Source of the DNA: JAAZKI01 sp012799905
GTDB lineage: Bacteria > Verrucomicrobiota > Lentisphaeria > Oligosphaerales > Oligosphaeraceae
DNA: 64,000 bases
Direction of reading: 5' to 3'
Assembly: GCA_050949415.1 (NCBI GenBank)
Contig: JBMNFR010000015.1
Location: forward strand, 248,001 to 312,000
Below are positions 8,379 through 17,695 of this stretch, one piece after another. Below the pieces are notes generated by a model, which was not told the DNA's origin, made no database searches, and saw only the letters and a program-made list of their open reading frames with translations. Positions within the stretch are counted from its first letter, which is position 1. Every line of letters starts with the position of its first letter. Position numbers and translations under genes: made by a program.

Positions 8379-9467
8379 TCACTTTTTGGTCGACTTGCGG
8401 CGAGTGGCTGGCGCCGGCTTGCCGCCGAGGCGGACTTCCTCGCCGCGGGCGGCTGACTCATACAGCCCAACGATGATTTCCATGATGATGACCGCCTCCT
8501 CAGCCCGAGCCAAAAGCTCTTTGTCATTCAAGATGCAGTCGACGTAATGTCTGCTTTCGGCGATGCCCCAGGCCGTGTCACTCGACAGGGTCGGATGGCT
8601 GTCCAGCTGCGCGCCAACTGCTTCACCAAACAGCGACAGCTTGCCCTTTTCGTATTTCAGGCCGCCTTTGTCGCCGTAAAGTTCCACAAAGGAGTAGGTG
8701 GATTCGATGTTGGAAGCCCAGCTGAATTCCACATCCAGAGTGCAGCCGTTCGCATAGCGCACCAGTCCAACCGCCAGGTCTTCGACATCGTAGGTGCCAG
8801 TATAGCCGCTCGCATTCGGGTTGAACGGCGTGGTGTCCGCAAACCGGCTGTAGGTCTGTCCGCTCACTGCTGTCGGCGTTGGAAAATCCATCAGGTAGTT
8901 AGCCACGTCGATGAAATGCACGCCGAGGTCAATCAGCGGCCCGCCGCCGGATTGCGCCTTGGTCGTAAACCAGCCGCCCTTGCCGGGAATGCCGCGCCGG
9001 CGCTTCCAGCCGCATTTGGCGTGATAAATCTCACCCAAAAAGCCGGCTTCGACGTATTTCTTGGCAAACTGCGCCCAGGGCGTAAAGCGGTTATTGAGTC
9101 CGATCATCAGCTTCTTGCCGGCAGCGTCCCGCGCCTTGATCATGGACTGCACCAGCTCCGGCGTCAATGAGGCCGGCTTTTCACAATGGACGTGACAGCC
9201 GGCCTTCAAGGCCGCAATCGTCGCTGGGGCGTGTATGTGATTGGGGGTGGCGACGCTCACCAGGTCGAGCTTTTCCTCCCGCAGCATCTCATTATAGTCG
9301 GTATAGGCCGCCTCCACATTGAATCGATCGGCGGCCTCATCCGCACGCTCGGGGATAACGTCACAGACCGCCACCAGCTTCACCTCGGGAATCTGCGAGT
9401 AGGAAGCCAAATGCTTGCCTTTGCCGCAACCGCCAGCGCCAATCAAACCATAACGCAATTTCGCCAT
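8379..9467 (-). CDS. Gfo/Idh/MocA-family oxidoreductase
   Basis: 362 residues from the ATG at 9467 (MAKLRYGLIGAGGCGKGKH), which has GGAGG 9 bp upstream; the longer in-frame start lacks this. It shows GAGGCGKGKH (dinucleotide binding), SVATPNHIHAPATIAALKAGCHVHCEKPAS (EKP motif) and GGGPLIDLGVHFIDVANYLM (catalytic D-x3-H-D region). It is only distantly similar to the oxidoreductase at 5716-6735, so this is family membership and not a recent duplication. The basic tail KPAPATRRKSTKK is unusual. It probably acts on a sugar or polyol; the substrate is unknown. Confidence 0.9.
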   Translation of the reverse strand: MAKLRYGLIGAGGCGKGKHLASYSQIPEVKLVAVCDVIPERADEAADRFNVEAAYTDYNEMLREEKLDLVSVATPNHIHAPATIAALKAGCHVHCEKPASLTPELVQSMIKARDAAGKKLMIGLNNRFTPWAQFAKKYVEAGFLGEIYHAKCGWKRRRGIPGKGGWFTTKAQSGGGPLIDLGVHFIDVANYLMDFPTPTAVSGQTYSRFADTTPFNPNASGYTGTYDVEDLAVGLVRYANGCTLDVEFSWASNIESTYSFVELYGDKGGLKYEKGKLSLFGEAVGAQLDSHPTLSSDTAWGIAESRHYVDCILNDKELLARAEEAVIIMEIIVGLYESAARGEEVRLGGKPAPATRRKSTKK

Positions 9468-9498
9468 TGTCCTTAGCCTCCATTGTCCTTGCAACCCA

Positions 9499-9529
9499 CC
9501 CAGGCATGCGCCTTGCAGCAGCGCCTGGG
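9499..9529 (-). promoter_or_regulatory. 5'-UTR hairpin upstream of the oxidoreductase gene
   Basis: CCCAGG/CCTGGG arms with an inner GCGC/GCGC pair form a stable hairpin about 30 bp before the oxidoreductase start. It could be an mRNA structure or an attenuator. There is no U-run, so it is not a typical terminator. Confidence 0.3.
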
Positions 9530-9747
9530 CAAAACACCAAAATCCGGTAAATCCGTAAATAACAAATATAACTCATGCCGGCGTTTTTTTTAACTGCTTG
9601 TCGTTTTTTTCAGTTTTCCCTGTCCTTTGCCAGCAGTCGGTTTGAAAAACCAGCGCGACCGGGCTATTTTTATCAACAAGCCAGACATCAAAAAAAACGG
9701 CGGTTTGGCCATTATTCGATACGTGCCGGCATTCTCTCCCGCCGCTG

Positions 9748-12700
9748 ATGGCGCTGTCCCCGAACTCCGCATCTATGAACCTTCATGACCTCATCAAAAG
9801 CCTGGTGCGCCAGGAAAGCTGGGACATGGGCTTACGCCTGTATCATGAAGGCGCTGTGCTGGATGCCCAATGCTCGCCGCGGACTATCAAGGCCAAGGTC
9901 GCCAATGAGTCCTACAACTTTGAAAGAGTCAGCTTAAGCATCCGCAGCAACGGACTCAGCTGCCGTTGTTCTTGCAAGCCGGTCATCCCCTATTGCCAGC
10001 ATGTCGTCGCGGTCATGCTCTATGCCGCCCAGGAAACGCCTGAAATTCTCGATGTGCTGTTCACGCAGACTCAGGCTGCCGAGGCGGCGGCATGCGCTGA
10101 GGTGCCGCGCCCGCCGCCTTCCATCAGTTCGCTGACCATGGACGCCCTGCGCGACTACCTCCGCCCGCCGATTCGGGAAGCCCAGCTGCAACTGATCGCG
10201 CCCAGTCCGTTCCCTGAGCTGACCACCCCCAGCCAGACCATTGACCTGACCGCCAAAATCGTCTTCCAAGGCAACGCCTTCGCCCAAGGGAACATCCGGC
10301 GATTGATCGAATCCGGTCAAGCTGCCGCAGGCATGCGCCTGGCCGACTTCGATCCCCAGGCTCAGCAGGTGATGCAGTTCCTGCACCAATACGCCGATTT
10401 CGGCCCGCGCCACATCACCCTCTCCAGCGCTGTCGCCGCCGACCTCTTCCACTGTCTGCGCGGCTCCAGCATCCTGTCCACGGCAGAGGGCATCATCCAA
10501 TTTCACCTGTCCCCGCTCCAAATCCAGTTCAACGTCACCCCGCAGGAGCAGACCGCCACTGTCATCCCCCGCATCATTGTCCCAGACCGCGGCGCACTTA
10601 ACCAGGAAAAACTGTCCTTTATCACTGGCAAAGCCGGATTCTGGGTCGGCAAGGAGCTTGAATTCTGGTGGTTTCCCGGCATTCTGCCTTTCAACTGGCT
10701 GCGACTTTTCCTCCAAGGGCAGCCCTTGACCTTGGCTCACGATGAATTAGCGCGGCTGACTCAACTATGCGAAAACAAGCGCTTCCCCGGCAAAGTAATC
10801 CTCTCCCGCGCCGCCAGCAAAATCGACCTTGAAACCGGCCGCGTCCGCCCTGTTCTCACTCTTGACTGGAGCGCAGACGGCCTTCTCGGCGATTTGCAGT
10901 TCGACTATGGCGGCAAACGCGTCGAAGTCGAGGGTGATTTGATCATCTGGGCGGGCGGGCACTTTGTCAGGCGTGACACGGCCAAGGAAAACGACGCCCA
11001 GAACCTGCTTCTCGACGCCGGCTTTGTCCGCACCGAAGACTCCTGGCGCCGTCTCCGCCTGGAGGATAAGGAGGCTATCTGGGCGTTCATGCAGGAAATT
11101 TCCCCGAATCTCACTCCGGAATGGATCATTTTCTGGACTCCGCAGGTGCGCACCAACATGGCTGCCAGCACAGAAGCGCGGCTGGCTTTGAGCGCTGGCG
11201 GGGACGGCAATGACTGGTTTGAGACTACCTGCGACCTGAAGGCCGCTGATGGCACGCCCATTCCGTTTGAACGGGCAGTCGAGGCCATCGCCAACGGGGA
11301 GGAGCATGTCCGCCTGGCCTCGGGGGCAATCGTCAAGCTGCCTCCGGACGTCCTCAACGTCCTCAACGTCCTTGCTGTGCGCGCTCAAAACCGCTCAGAC
11401 AACCGCTACCAGTTCAGTCGCTGCCATGCTGTGGCCATGGTGGATACCATCTCGCCGTACTGGTCAGGCCCCCGGCCAAGCTGGCATTCCCTGCGCGACC
11501 GGCTCCTGCATCCGGAAACAGAGCCGGAACGTCCGCTGCCGGACGGGCTTGGACGCGTTATCCGCGACTACCAGCGCGAGGGCATCCGCTGGCTGGTGGT
11601 TCTGGAAACCTGCGGCTTCCACGGCATCCTGGCCGATGAAATGGGCCTGGGCAAGACCATCCAAGCTCTGGCGGTCATCGCATCGCGGAAAGCCAACAAT
11701 CTGACCAACAAGCCGTCCATCATCATCTGTCCGACCAGCCTGCTCGAAAACTGGCGCCAGGAGGCGAATCGCTTCACTCCCAGCCTGCGCGTGACCGTCA
11801 TCTCCGGCAGCGATCGAGCGCATGACTTCGCCGCCATTCCCGAGTTCGACCTGGCCATCACCTCGTACGCCCTGCTCCGCCGAGACAGCGTCGACTACGA
11901 AGACATCCAATTCGACTACGTCGTTCTAGACGAGGCGCAGCACATCAAAAACCCCCGCACTGCCAACGCCCAGGCTTGCAAAGACCTGAAGGCCGACCAC
12001 CGACTCGTGCTCACCGGCACGCCAATCGAAAATTCCCTTTCTGAAATCTGGTCGTTATTTGACTTTCTGCAGCCGGGCTACCTCGGCCCGCAGCGTGAAT
12101 TCCGGCAGACGTACGAAAACAAGCGCGACCAGGCGCGCCGCCCGCAGCTGACCGCCCAGCTGGCCAGCCTGATCCGACCCTTCATCCTGCGGCGAACCAA
12201 GGCCGAAGTCTGCGCTGAACTGCCTCCCAAACTGGAACAGACCCTCTACTGCGAACTCGGTGATGAGCAACGACGATTGTATGACGCCATCCTCCTGGCC
12301 AGTCGACACCTGCTCGAAAAGGCCCGCAGCGGCGGCTGGCACGAACATCGCATGGAAATCCTCGCCATGCTCCTGCGCCTCCGCCAAGTATGCTGCCATC
12401 CCGGACTGCTCCCTAAAGAACTGCGCGCCGACTATCCCGACCTCATGCCGTCCGTCAAACTTGACCTGGCTCGGGAAGTCATCTTGCAGGCCATTGACAG
12501 CGGCCACCGCCTCCTCCTCTTCAGCCAATTCACCACCGTGCTCGACCTCTTCCCGGAATGGCTGAAAAAGACTCGCATTCCCTTCGAACGCATTGACGGC
12601 AGCACCCGCGACCGCCAACGCAGGGTGGACAAATTCAATAGCGACGCATCCATCCCGGTTCTTCTCCTCAGCCTCAAAGCCGGCGGCGTCGGCCTCAACC

Positions 12701-12966
12701 TAACTGGCGCTGACACGGTCATCCACTATGACCAATGGTGGAATCCCATGATCGAAGACCAAGCCACTGACAGAACCCACCGCATCGGCCAGACAAGAAC
12801 CGTCACTGCCATCAAACTCGTCGTCAAAAACACCATCGAAGAGAAAATTCTCCGCCTCCAGGATGCTAAGCGCGACCTTTTCAACACCCTTTTGGCTGAA
12901 TCTCCCACCAGTCTTGATGACATCACCCTCGAAGACGTCGAATTCCTTCTTTCCGTCAATACCTGA
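9748..12966 (+). CDS. SNF2-family helicase with N-terminal SWIM zinc finger
   Basis: 1,072 residues. A SWIM-type CxC...CxH zinc finger (CRCSCKPVIPYCQH) lies at about residues 70-86. A long bacterial SNF2-associated region follows. The two RecA-like lobes show Walker A DEMGLGKT (about 629-636), the DExx box LDEAQH (about 726-731), LTGTPIENS, and motif VI DQATDRTHRIGQ (about 1003-1014). The family are ATP-driven DNA translocases that remodel protein-DNA or RNA polymerase complexes. It starts a rightward string of four closely spaced genes (56 bp to the next). The start at 9748 is taken as the longest; an ATG at 9775 is an alternative. The function of the bacterial SWIM-SNF2 proteins is poorly defined. 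Confidence 0.9.
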   Translation: MALSPNSASMNLHDLIKSLVRQESWDMGLRLYHEGAVLDAQCSPRTIKAKVANESYNFERVSLSIRSNGLSCRCSCKPVIPYCQHVVAVMLYAAQETPEILDVLFTQTQAAEAAACAEVPRPPPSISSLTMDALRDYLRPPIREAQLQLIAPSPFPELTTPSQTIDLTAKIVFQGNAFAQGNIRRLIESGQAAAGMRLADFDPQAQQVMQFLHQYADFGPRHITLSSAVAADLFHCLRGSSILSTAEGIIQFHLSPLQIQFNVTPQEQTATVIPRIIVPDRGALNQEKLSFITGKAGFWVGKELEFWWFPGILPFNWLRLFLQGQPLTLAHDELARLTQLCENKRFPGKVILSRAASKIDLETGRVRPVLTLDWSADGLLGDLQFDYGGKRVEVEGDLIIWAGGHFVRRDTAKENDAQNLLLDAGFVRTEDSWRRLRLEDKEAIWAFMQEISPNLTPEWIIFWTPQVRTNMAASTEARLALSAGGDGNDWFETTCDLKAADGTPIPFERAVEAIANGEEHVRLASGAIVKLPPDVLNVLNVLAVRAQNRSDNRYQFSRCHAVAMVDTISPYWSGPRPSWHSLRDRLLHPETEPERPLPDGLGRVIRDYQREGIRWLVVLETCGFHGILADEMGLGKTIQALAVIASRKANNLTNKPSIIICPTSLLENWRQEANRFTPSLRVTVISGSDRAHDFAAIPEFDLAITSYALLRRDSVDYEDIQFDYVVLDEAQHIKNPRTANAQACKDLKADHRLVLTGTPIENSLSEIWSLFDFLQPGYLGPQREFRQTYENKRDQARRPQLTAQLASLIRPFILRRTKAEVCAELPPKLEQTLYCELGDEQRRLYDAILLASRHLLEKARSGGWHEHRMEILAMLLRLRQVCCHPGLLPKELRADYPDLMPSVKLDLAREVILQAIDSGHRLLLFSQFTTVLDLFPEWLKKTRIPFERIDGSTRDRQRRVDKFNSDASIPVLLLSLKAGGVGLNLTGADTVIHYDQWWNPMIEDQATDRTHRIGQTRTVTAIKLVVKNTIEEKILRLQDAKRDLFNTLLAESPTSLDDITLEDVEFLLSVNT

Positions 12967-13022
12967 ACTATCACCCGACCGTTTCAAGCCACAGCACCAC
13001 GAACAGAAACAGGAGCAAGCCC

Positions 13023-14111
13023 ATGTCATCCCATCCCGAGATCAATGCCCGCCACGGTGTCATCTGCGCCATGCCTTTGGAACGCTTCGGCTATTTCGGC
13101 TGGCCCAGCGTCGCCCGCCAGCAGGACGGCACGCTGGTTGCCGCCGCCTCCGGCCTGCGCTTCCAGCACGTCTGCCCCTGGGGCAAAAGCGTCATCTGCA
13201 CCAGCCGCGACGATGGTCAGACCTGGAGTGCGCCAATCGTCGTCAACAACACGCCCATGGATGACCGTGACACCGGCATCATCAGCCTGGGCGGCCAACG
13301 CCTGGCCTTGACCTGGTTCACCTCTGACACCAATATGTATCGCGACGGCCTGCGCAAATACTGGAACGAGGATGACATGCGCATAGCCGATGCCATCATT
13401 GACTCCTGGACCACGCCCATGCGCCAAAGATGGTGCGGCTCCTGGATCAGAATCAGCGAAGACGGCGAATACTGGGGCGAATTCCTCCGTGCCCCGGTCA
13501 ATACGCCGCATGGCTTCATCGTCCTGAAGGACGGTTCCTGGCTGTATTTAGGCAAACGCTGGGATATCGGCGAGGACGGCACCATGCGTTCCCATGGCGC
13601 CCCAATCATGGCCGCCCGCTCCACTGACGAAGGCAAATCCTGGACGATGCTGGGGCAAGTGCCGCTCGCCCAGGGGCTCCTCGATGACGACACCCACGAG
13701 CCGCACGTGGTCGAACTGGCAGACGGCACCTTGCTCGGATTCCTCCGTCACCACAAGCCGTTCCAGATTCTCACCACCAAATCGACAGACGGCGGCCTCA
13801 CCTGGTCAACGGCTCAGCCCAGCAACATCCTCGGCTCGCCGCCGCATGCTCTCCGGCACTCGTCCGGCGCAATTGTCTGCGTCTACGGCTACCGTCTGTC
13901 GCCCTATGGCCAGCGCGCCATGATCAGCCGTGACAATGGCGCGACCTGGCAGCACGATATCATTCTGCGGGACGATGGGCCTGACAGCGACCTCGGCTAT
14001 CCGGCTTCAGTCGAGCTGCCCGGGGGCGATCTCCTGACCGTCTACTACCAGAAGCTCAACCAGGGCGAGAAATGCTCCCTGCTCTACACTCGCTGGCAGC
14101 TGCCATCCTGA
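13023..14111 (+). CDS. Sialidase/neuraminidase-like BNR-repeat protein
   Basis: 362 residues with four Asp-box (BNR) motifs of the form S-x-D-x-G-x-T/S-W: SRDDGQTW, STDEGKSW, STDGGLTW and SRDNGATW. These occur on successive blades of the six-bladed sialidase propeller. No signal peptide is seen, so a cytoplasmic location is likely, which is unusual for true sialidases. I cannot identify the Arg triad with confidence, so the substrate is open. The ATG at 13023 follows CAGGAG by 9 bp. It lies between the SNF2 gene and an RNA methyltransferase gene in a tight rightward string. Confidence 0.75.
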   Translation: MSSHPEINARHGVICAMPLERFGYFGWPSVARQQDGTLVAAASGLRFQHVCPWGKSVICTSRDDGQTWSAPIVVNNTPMDDRDTGIISLGGQRLALTWFTSDTNMYRDGLRKYWNEDDMRIADAIIDSWTTPMRQRWCGSWIRISEDGEYWGEFLRAPVNTPHGFIVLKDGSWLYLGKRWDIGEDGTMRSHGAPIMAARSTDEGKSWTMLGQVPLAQGLLDDDTHEPHVVELADGTLLGFLRHHKPFQILTTKSTDGGLTWSTAQPSNILGSPPHALRHSSGAIVCVYGYRLSPYGQRAMISRDNGATWQHDIILRDDGPDSDLGYPASVELPGGDLLTVYYQKLNQGEKCSLLYTRWQLPS

Positions 14112-14144
14112 CGCGCCTTCCACCCTCCAACCCCTACGGACATC

Positions 14145-15383
14145 ATGCCCACTTTAGGACAAATCACCACTGCCACCATCACTGACATCGCATTTGGCGG
14201 CGACGGCGTCGCCCGGCTTGACGACGGCGCTGTCGCCTTTATCCCATTCACCGCCATCGGCGATGTCGCGGAAGTAGAAATCACCTCCCAGCAGAAGAGC
14301 TTTTATCGGGCGGAGCTGCGCCGTCTCATCACGCCAGGCCCAGGGCGAGCCACGCCGACCTGCCGCTATTATGGCGTCTGCGGCGGCTGCGTCTATCAGC
14401 ATCTTGACTACCCGACCGAATGCGCCGCCAAACAGAATCAGTTGCTTGACGTCATGACCCGTCTCGGCAAAATGGCGTCATTTCCAGCGCCATCGCCGGT
14501 CGTGCCGTCGCCGGCCGAATACGGCTATCGCAACAAACTTCGGTTGACGCCGACCGCGCCGATTCGCGATGACCAGGACGTACGGCTCGACTATGGCTAT
14601 TGTCAGCGCGACAACAAGACCTTTTTTCAGGTTCGCAGCTGCCCTTTGGCCATGCCCTGCCTCAACGACCTTCTGCCCAAGGCCACTCGCAGCGCCTGGG
14701 CGCGCCAGAATGCCAAACGGAAAAAACCGTCCACCCTCACCTTGCGGGTTCCAGCCAATGGCGAGCCGACCTTCTATTTTGGCCATGCCTCGCCTAAAAT
14801 CCCCTGGCTGCGCGAGACTATCTTAGGCGAAGAGGTCAGCGTCCCTCTCGACAGTTTCTGGCAGGTCAATCCCCCGGTCGCGGACCAGGTATTCAGCACG
14901 GTCGCCGACTGGTTCCGGCAAACCGGCGCCCGCTCTTTGATTGACGCCTACGGCGGCATCGGCGCTTTTTCGTTGGCCATTGGCAAGGACGCCCAGTTCC
15001 GCGTCGTCCTTGAAAACGACCGCCTCGCGATTGAAGCCGCCAAGTATAACCACGCCCAAAAAGAGCTGAAAGCGCAAATCATCCACGCCAACACGGAAAC
15101 CGTCTTGCCCAGGGTTCTCACCAAAATCACTCCAGCGGAAACGACGCTGGTCTTGGACCCGCCCCGCACCGGCTGCCTGCCCAAGGTTATCGCCGCCATC
15201 CGCAACACCCGGCCGGCGCACGTAGTCTATGTCTCCTGCAACCCAGCTACCCTGGCCAGAGACCTCAAAGCGCTCTGCCAGGATGACTTCTATCGTCCTG
15301 TCCAGTCCGCCTGGTTTGACATGTTCCCCCAAACGCCGCATTTCGAAACTGCCGTCCTCCTGCAAAAGGAACCAACACCATGA
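14145..15383 (+). CDS. TRAM-domain 23S rRNA/tRNA (uracil-C5)-methyltransferase, RlmD/TrmA type
   Basis: 412 residues. An N-terminal TRAM domain (about 5-62) is followed by an iron-sulfur motif C73-x5-C79-x2-C82 with the fourth Cys at 166. The C-terminal Rossmann methyltransferase domain has LIDAYGGIGAFSLA (SAM binding), VLDPPRTGC and VYVSCNPATLARDL with the catalytic Cys365, then HFETAVLL. This is the RlmD/RlmC/TrmA architecture that methylates uracil C5 in rRNA or tRNA using SAM. Which uracil is modified cannot be decided here. The stop overlaps the next gene's ATG (ATGA). Confidence 0.9.
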   Translation: MPTLGQITTATITDIAFGGDGVARLDDGAVAFIPFTAIGDVAEVEITSQQKSFYRAELRRLITPGPGRATPTCRYYGVCGGCVYQHLDYPTECAAKQNQLLDVMTRLGKMASFPAPSPVVPSPAEYGYRNKLRLTPTAPIRDDQDVRLDYGYCQRDNKTFFQVRSCPLAMPCLNDLLPKATRSAWARQNAKRKKPSTLTLRVPANGEPTFYFGHASPKIPWLRETILGEEVSVPLDSFWQVNPPVADQVFSTVADWFRQTGARSLIDAYGGIGAFSLAIGKDAQFRVVLENDRLAIEAAKYNHAQKELKAQIIHANTETVLPRVLTKITPAETTLVLDPPRTGCLPKVIAAIRNTRPAHVVYVSCNPATLARDLKALCQDDFYRPVQSAWFDMFPQTPHFETAVLLQKEPTP

Positions 15384-16258
15384 TGCAACCGTCAATGTGG
15401 TCCAGCTACCTGATTCAAATGTATCCGCTGGAAATGGCCAGAACCCTCGTTCGACATGGCTGGAAAATCTGCGAACTGAGCGACGAACACGGCCATGACC
15501 TGCTTAAAATGGGCCCGCCCGATAAAGTCGGAGCAGCCTTCAAAACCTTGGCCGCCGATATCGGAATCTCCTTTCCCCAAGGACATTTCTACTTGTGCAA
15601 CAAGGGCTTCCGACCTGAAGACCTGGAAGGACGCAAGGGCGCAGATATCGCTCCCCGCGACGACGCTGATTTCGAGGCCGCCATGGACGACATGAAGCGC
15701 TGGGTCGAACTGTTCGCGGCTCTGGGCGTCAAGGCCGGCGTGCTCCACTGCGGCGGACACACGATGCTGAAGGAAAACGCGCCGTATGAGCAAGTCTTCG
15801 AACGCCGCTGCCAGGCTGTCGCCGCCGTCGCTGACTTTGCCGCCGGGACTGACGTCACCATCTGCCTGGAAAATCTCACGGCCATCGGCACCCGGACTTG
15901 CGACGACCTTCTCAAGCTCATCGCCGCTGTCAACCGCCCCAACGTCGCCATCTGCCTGGACACTGGCCATGCCAACATCTGCCAAGTCAACGTACCTGAT
16001 TTCATCCGCCAGGCCGGCAGTCACCTCAAGGCCCTGCACATTGCCGACAACCTCGGACAGAAGGACGACCACATGCTGCCCTGGGGCAGAGGAACAGTCC
16101 CCTGGCCAGAAGTGATGGCAGCCCTCAAAGAAGTCAACTACTACGGCCTGTTCAATTTTGAAGTGCCCGGCGAATCGCATTGCCCCATGCCCATCAAACT
16201 GGCCAAGCTCGACTACGCACGCATCCTGGCTGAAGAAATGATCAAAATGGCGCAATAA
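15380..16258 (+). CDS. Sugar phosphate isomerase/epimerase (AP-endonuclease-2-like TIM barrel)
   Basis: 292 residues forming a xylose-isomerase-like TIM barrel. Metal-binding positions expected for this family are visible: ICLENL (Glu), AICLDTGHANI (Asp-x2-His), KALHIADNLGQKDDHMLPWGRGTVPW (His, and the DxH-type strand) and NFEVPGE (Glu). The start overlaps the methyltransferase stop by 4 bp, so translation is probably coupled. Members isomerise or epimerise keto-sugars, inosose or hydroxypyruvate. The substrate is undetermined. Confidence 0.85.
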   Translation: MMQPSMWSSYLIQMYPLEMARTLVRHGWKICELSDEHGHDLLKMGPPDKVGAAFKTLAADIGISFPQGHFYLCNKGFRPEDLEGRKGADIAPRDDADFEAAMDDMKRWVELFAALGVKAGVLHCGGHTMLKENAPYEQVFERRCQAVAAVADFAAGTDVTICLENLTAIGTRTCDDLLKLIAAVNRPNVAICLDTGHANICQVNVPDFIRQAGSHLKALHIADNLGQKDDHMLPWGRGTVPWPEVMAALKEVNYYGLFNFEVPGESHCPMPIKLAKLDYARILAEEMIKMAQ

Positions 16259-16862
16259 CCGCCAAGACGCCTCAACCTGTTTTTTTTAACCACGGATGAA
16301 CACAGATGGGCACGGATTTTTTGTCGGGTTGCTGTTGTAACCACGGAATACGCAGAAGACCTAAGGTGGACTGCCATCTACAACCTAATTTATGTGTCAC
16401 CCTTCCAGGGCTCCAAATTATATGCCATCTCCCCCAGGGCTGCGCCGGGCCTGGCGGCCCGGCTTACCCTGGGCTTCTATGTGTCGCCCTCCGGGCTTTT
16501 GCCGCTTTGCGGCTGTTGTGGACGTGGTGGACTGGGTGGACGTTGTGGACGGCGACTGATGTGCGTCGTACTGGCGGCCCAAAGGGCCAGCAACATAAAA
16601 GCCCAGGGTGAGCGTAGCGAAGCCCTGGGTGAGGCGTATAATAATTTTGAGCCCCGCCAGGGGTGACACATAAACGCCGTTTTGAAAAACTCTTTCCCCC
16701 AAAAACAAGAAGTTGGCTGATAGTGGTATAAAACACGGCTTTGATGACAATTTTTTCCTGTTTCTGCGTTTATTGAGAAAGAAGCGCCGCCCGCTTGGAG
16801 TTTTGCGCAGGGCGGCGGCCAGGCTAATTGTCAGAGATGACTTTTCTAAGGAGTAAACCACC
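16259..16862. repeat. Intergenic composite repeat with inverted halves
   Basis: No gene is supported. The stretch begins with an AACCACGGATGAACACAGA module. It then carries one copy of a CCCAGGGCT-containing element rightward (about 16385-16505) and a second copy leftward (about 16565-16690), facing each other around a GTGGAC patch. The outer parts match the element at 63325-63440. Short frames reading LCVTPGGAQNY are products of the element, not genes. The last 20 bp hold the Shine-Dalgarno sequence (AAGGAG) of the next gene. Confidence 0.65.
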
Positions 16863-17675
16863 ATGCTTACTCGTAATCTGCTCATCGCCTCGCTCGTTCT
16901 CAATGTCGCCTTAGCAGCGGCAGCCCTGTTTTTTCACCTTGACAACAGCAGCCTGCAAGAGCAGCGTCAGGCTCTGAGCGCTGCGCGGGACCAGGCCATT
17001 GCCGAAACCAAGACCTTGGAGCTGAATGTCCAGGCCATGCAGAAAAAACTGAATGCCCTGACCCAGGCTGCCGAGTTGCCGGAAGATGAATCCAAGGAGC
17101 GGCTGCTCAAAGACATCGCCATGAAAGACGAAATGATCGCCGCCCTCCGCAAAGCGCTGGATAACAGCAATGCCGCCCGCCAGAACCAGCCCCAGCGCCC
17201 GGAACGACGTCAACGCGACCGCGACATCCCCCGCGAGTCCCCCGAAGAGCGCATGGAACGCATGCGCACAGAAAACCCGGAACGCTATGAGCAGATGATG
17301 ACCAGGCGCCGCGAGATGGAAGAGCGCATCGCTAAAAGGGATGATTTCCTCAATGCCATTGACGTCTCTAAACTCCCTTCGGCCAAGCGCCAGGCTGTCA
17401 CCGAATACCGGGAATTGCTGCGCGCCAACCAGGAACTGATGCAGAGCGCTATGCAAGGCGACCGTGACAGCGGCCGGGAAATGTGGGAAAACCAGCGCGC
17501 CATCAATGACCTATCCGCAGAAGTCAGAACCATCCTGCTGGAGCAGTACGGCAAATCCATCGGCGCTGGCGGCGCACAACTTGCCGACCAGGTCAACCAA
17601 ATCCTCGAGGCCACCTCCACCGGCTTTGGAGGCGGAAACTTTAGAGGCGGCTTTGGTCAAGGCAGACGGCGCTGA
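16863..17675 (+). CDS. Hypothetical single-pass membrane protein with coiled coil and Gly-rich tail
   Basis: 270 residues; family not recognised. An N-terminal hydrophobic segment (about 5-25, NLLIASLVLNVALAAAALFF) is a membrane anchor or uncleaved signal. A Gln/Glu/Ala-rich coiled coil covers about 30-100. An Arg/Glu-rich charged stretch (about 105-150, RPERRQRDRD and PEERMERMR) comes next, then a helical region. The Gly/Arg-rich tail is about 255-270 (GFGGGNFRGGFGQGRRR). AAGGAG lies 9 bp before the ATG, so it is a well-expressed candidate. It is isolated, with repeats on the left and a convergent gene on the right. The charged helical body faintly resembles Spy/CpxP-type periplasmic proteins, but I cannot assign it. 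Confidence 0.75.
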   Translation: MLTRNLLIASLVLNVALAAAALFFHLDNSSLQEQRQALSAARDQAIAETKTLELNVQAMQKKLNALTQAAELPEDESKERLLKDIAMKDEMIAALRKALDNSNAARQNQPQRPERRQRDRDIPRESPEERMERMRTENPERYEQMMTRRREMEERIAKRDDFLNAIDVSKLPSAKRQAVTEYRELLRANQELMQSAMQGDRDSGREMWENQRAINDLSAEVRTILLEQYGKSIGAGGAQLADQVNQILEATSTGFGGGNFRGGFGQGRRR

Positions 17676-17695
17676 CCCGGGATGATGGCGCCGGC

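Noticed and set aside
9934..10740. 268-residue antisense open frame in the SNF2 gene.
   Set aside because: Shadow frame in GC-rich DNA, overlapping a clear helicase.
16306..16903. Several LCVTPGGAQNY-like frames in the composite repeat.
   Set aside because: They come from a dispersed non-coding element that recurs at 63285-63587.
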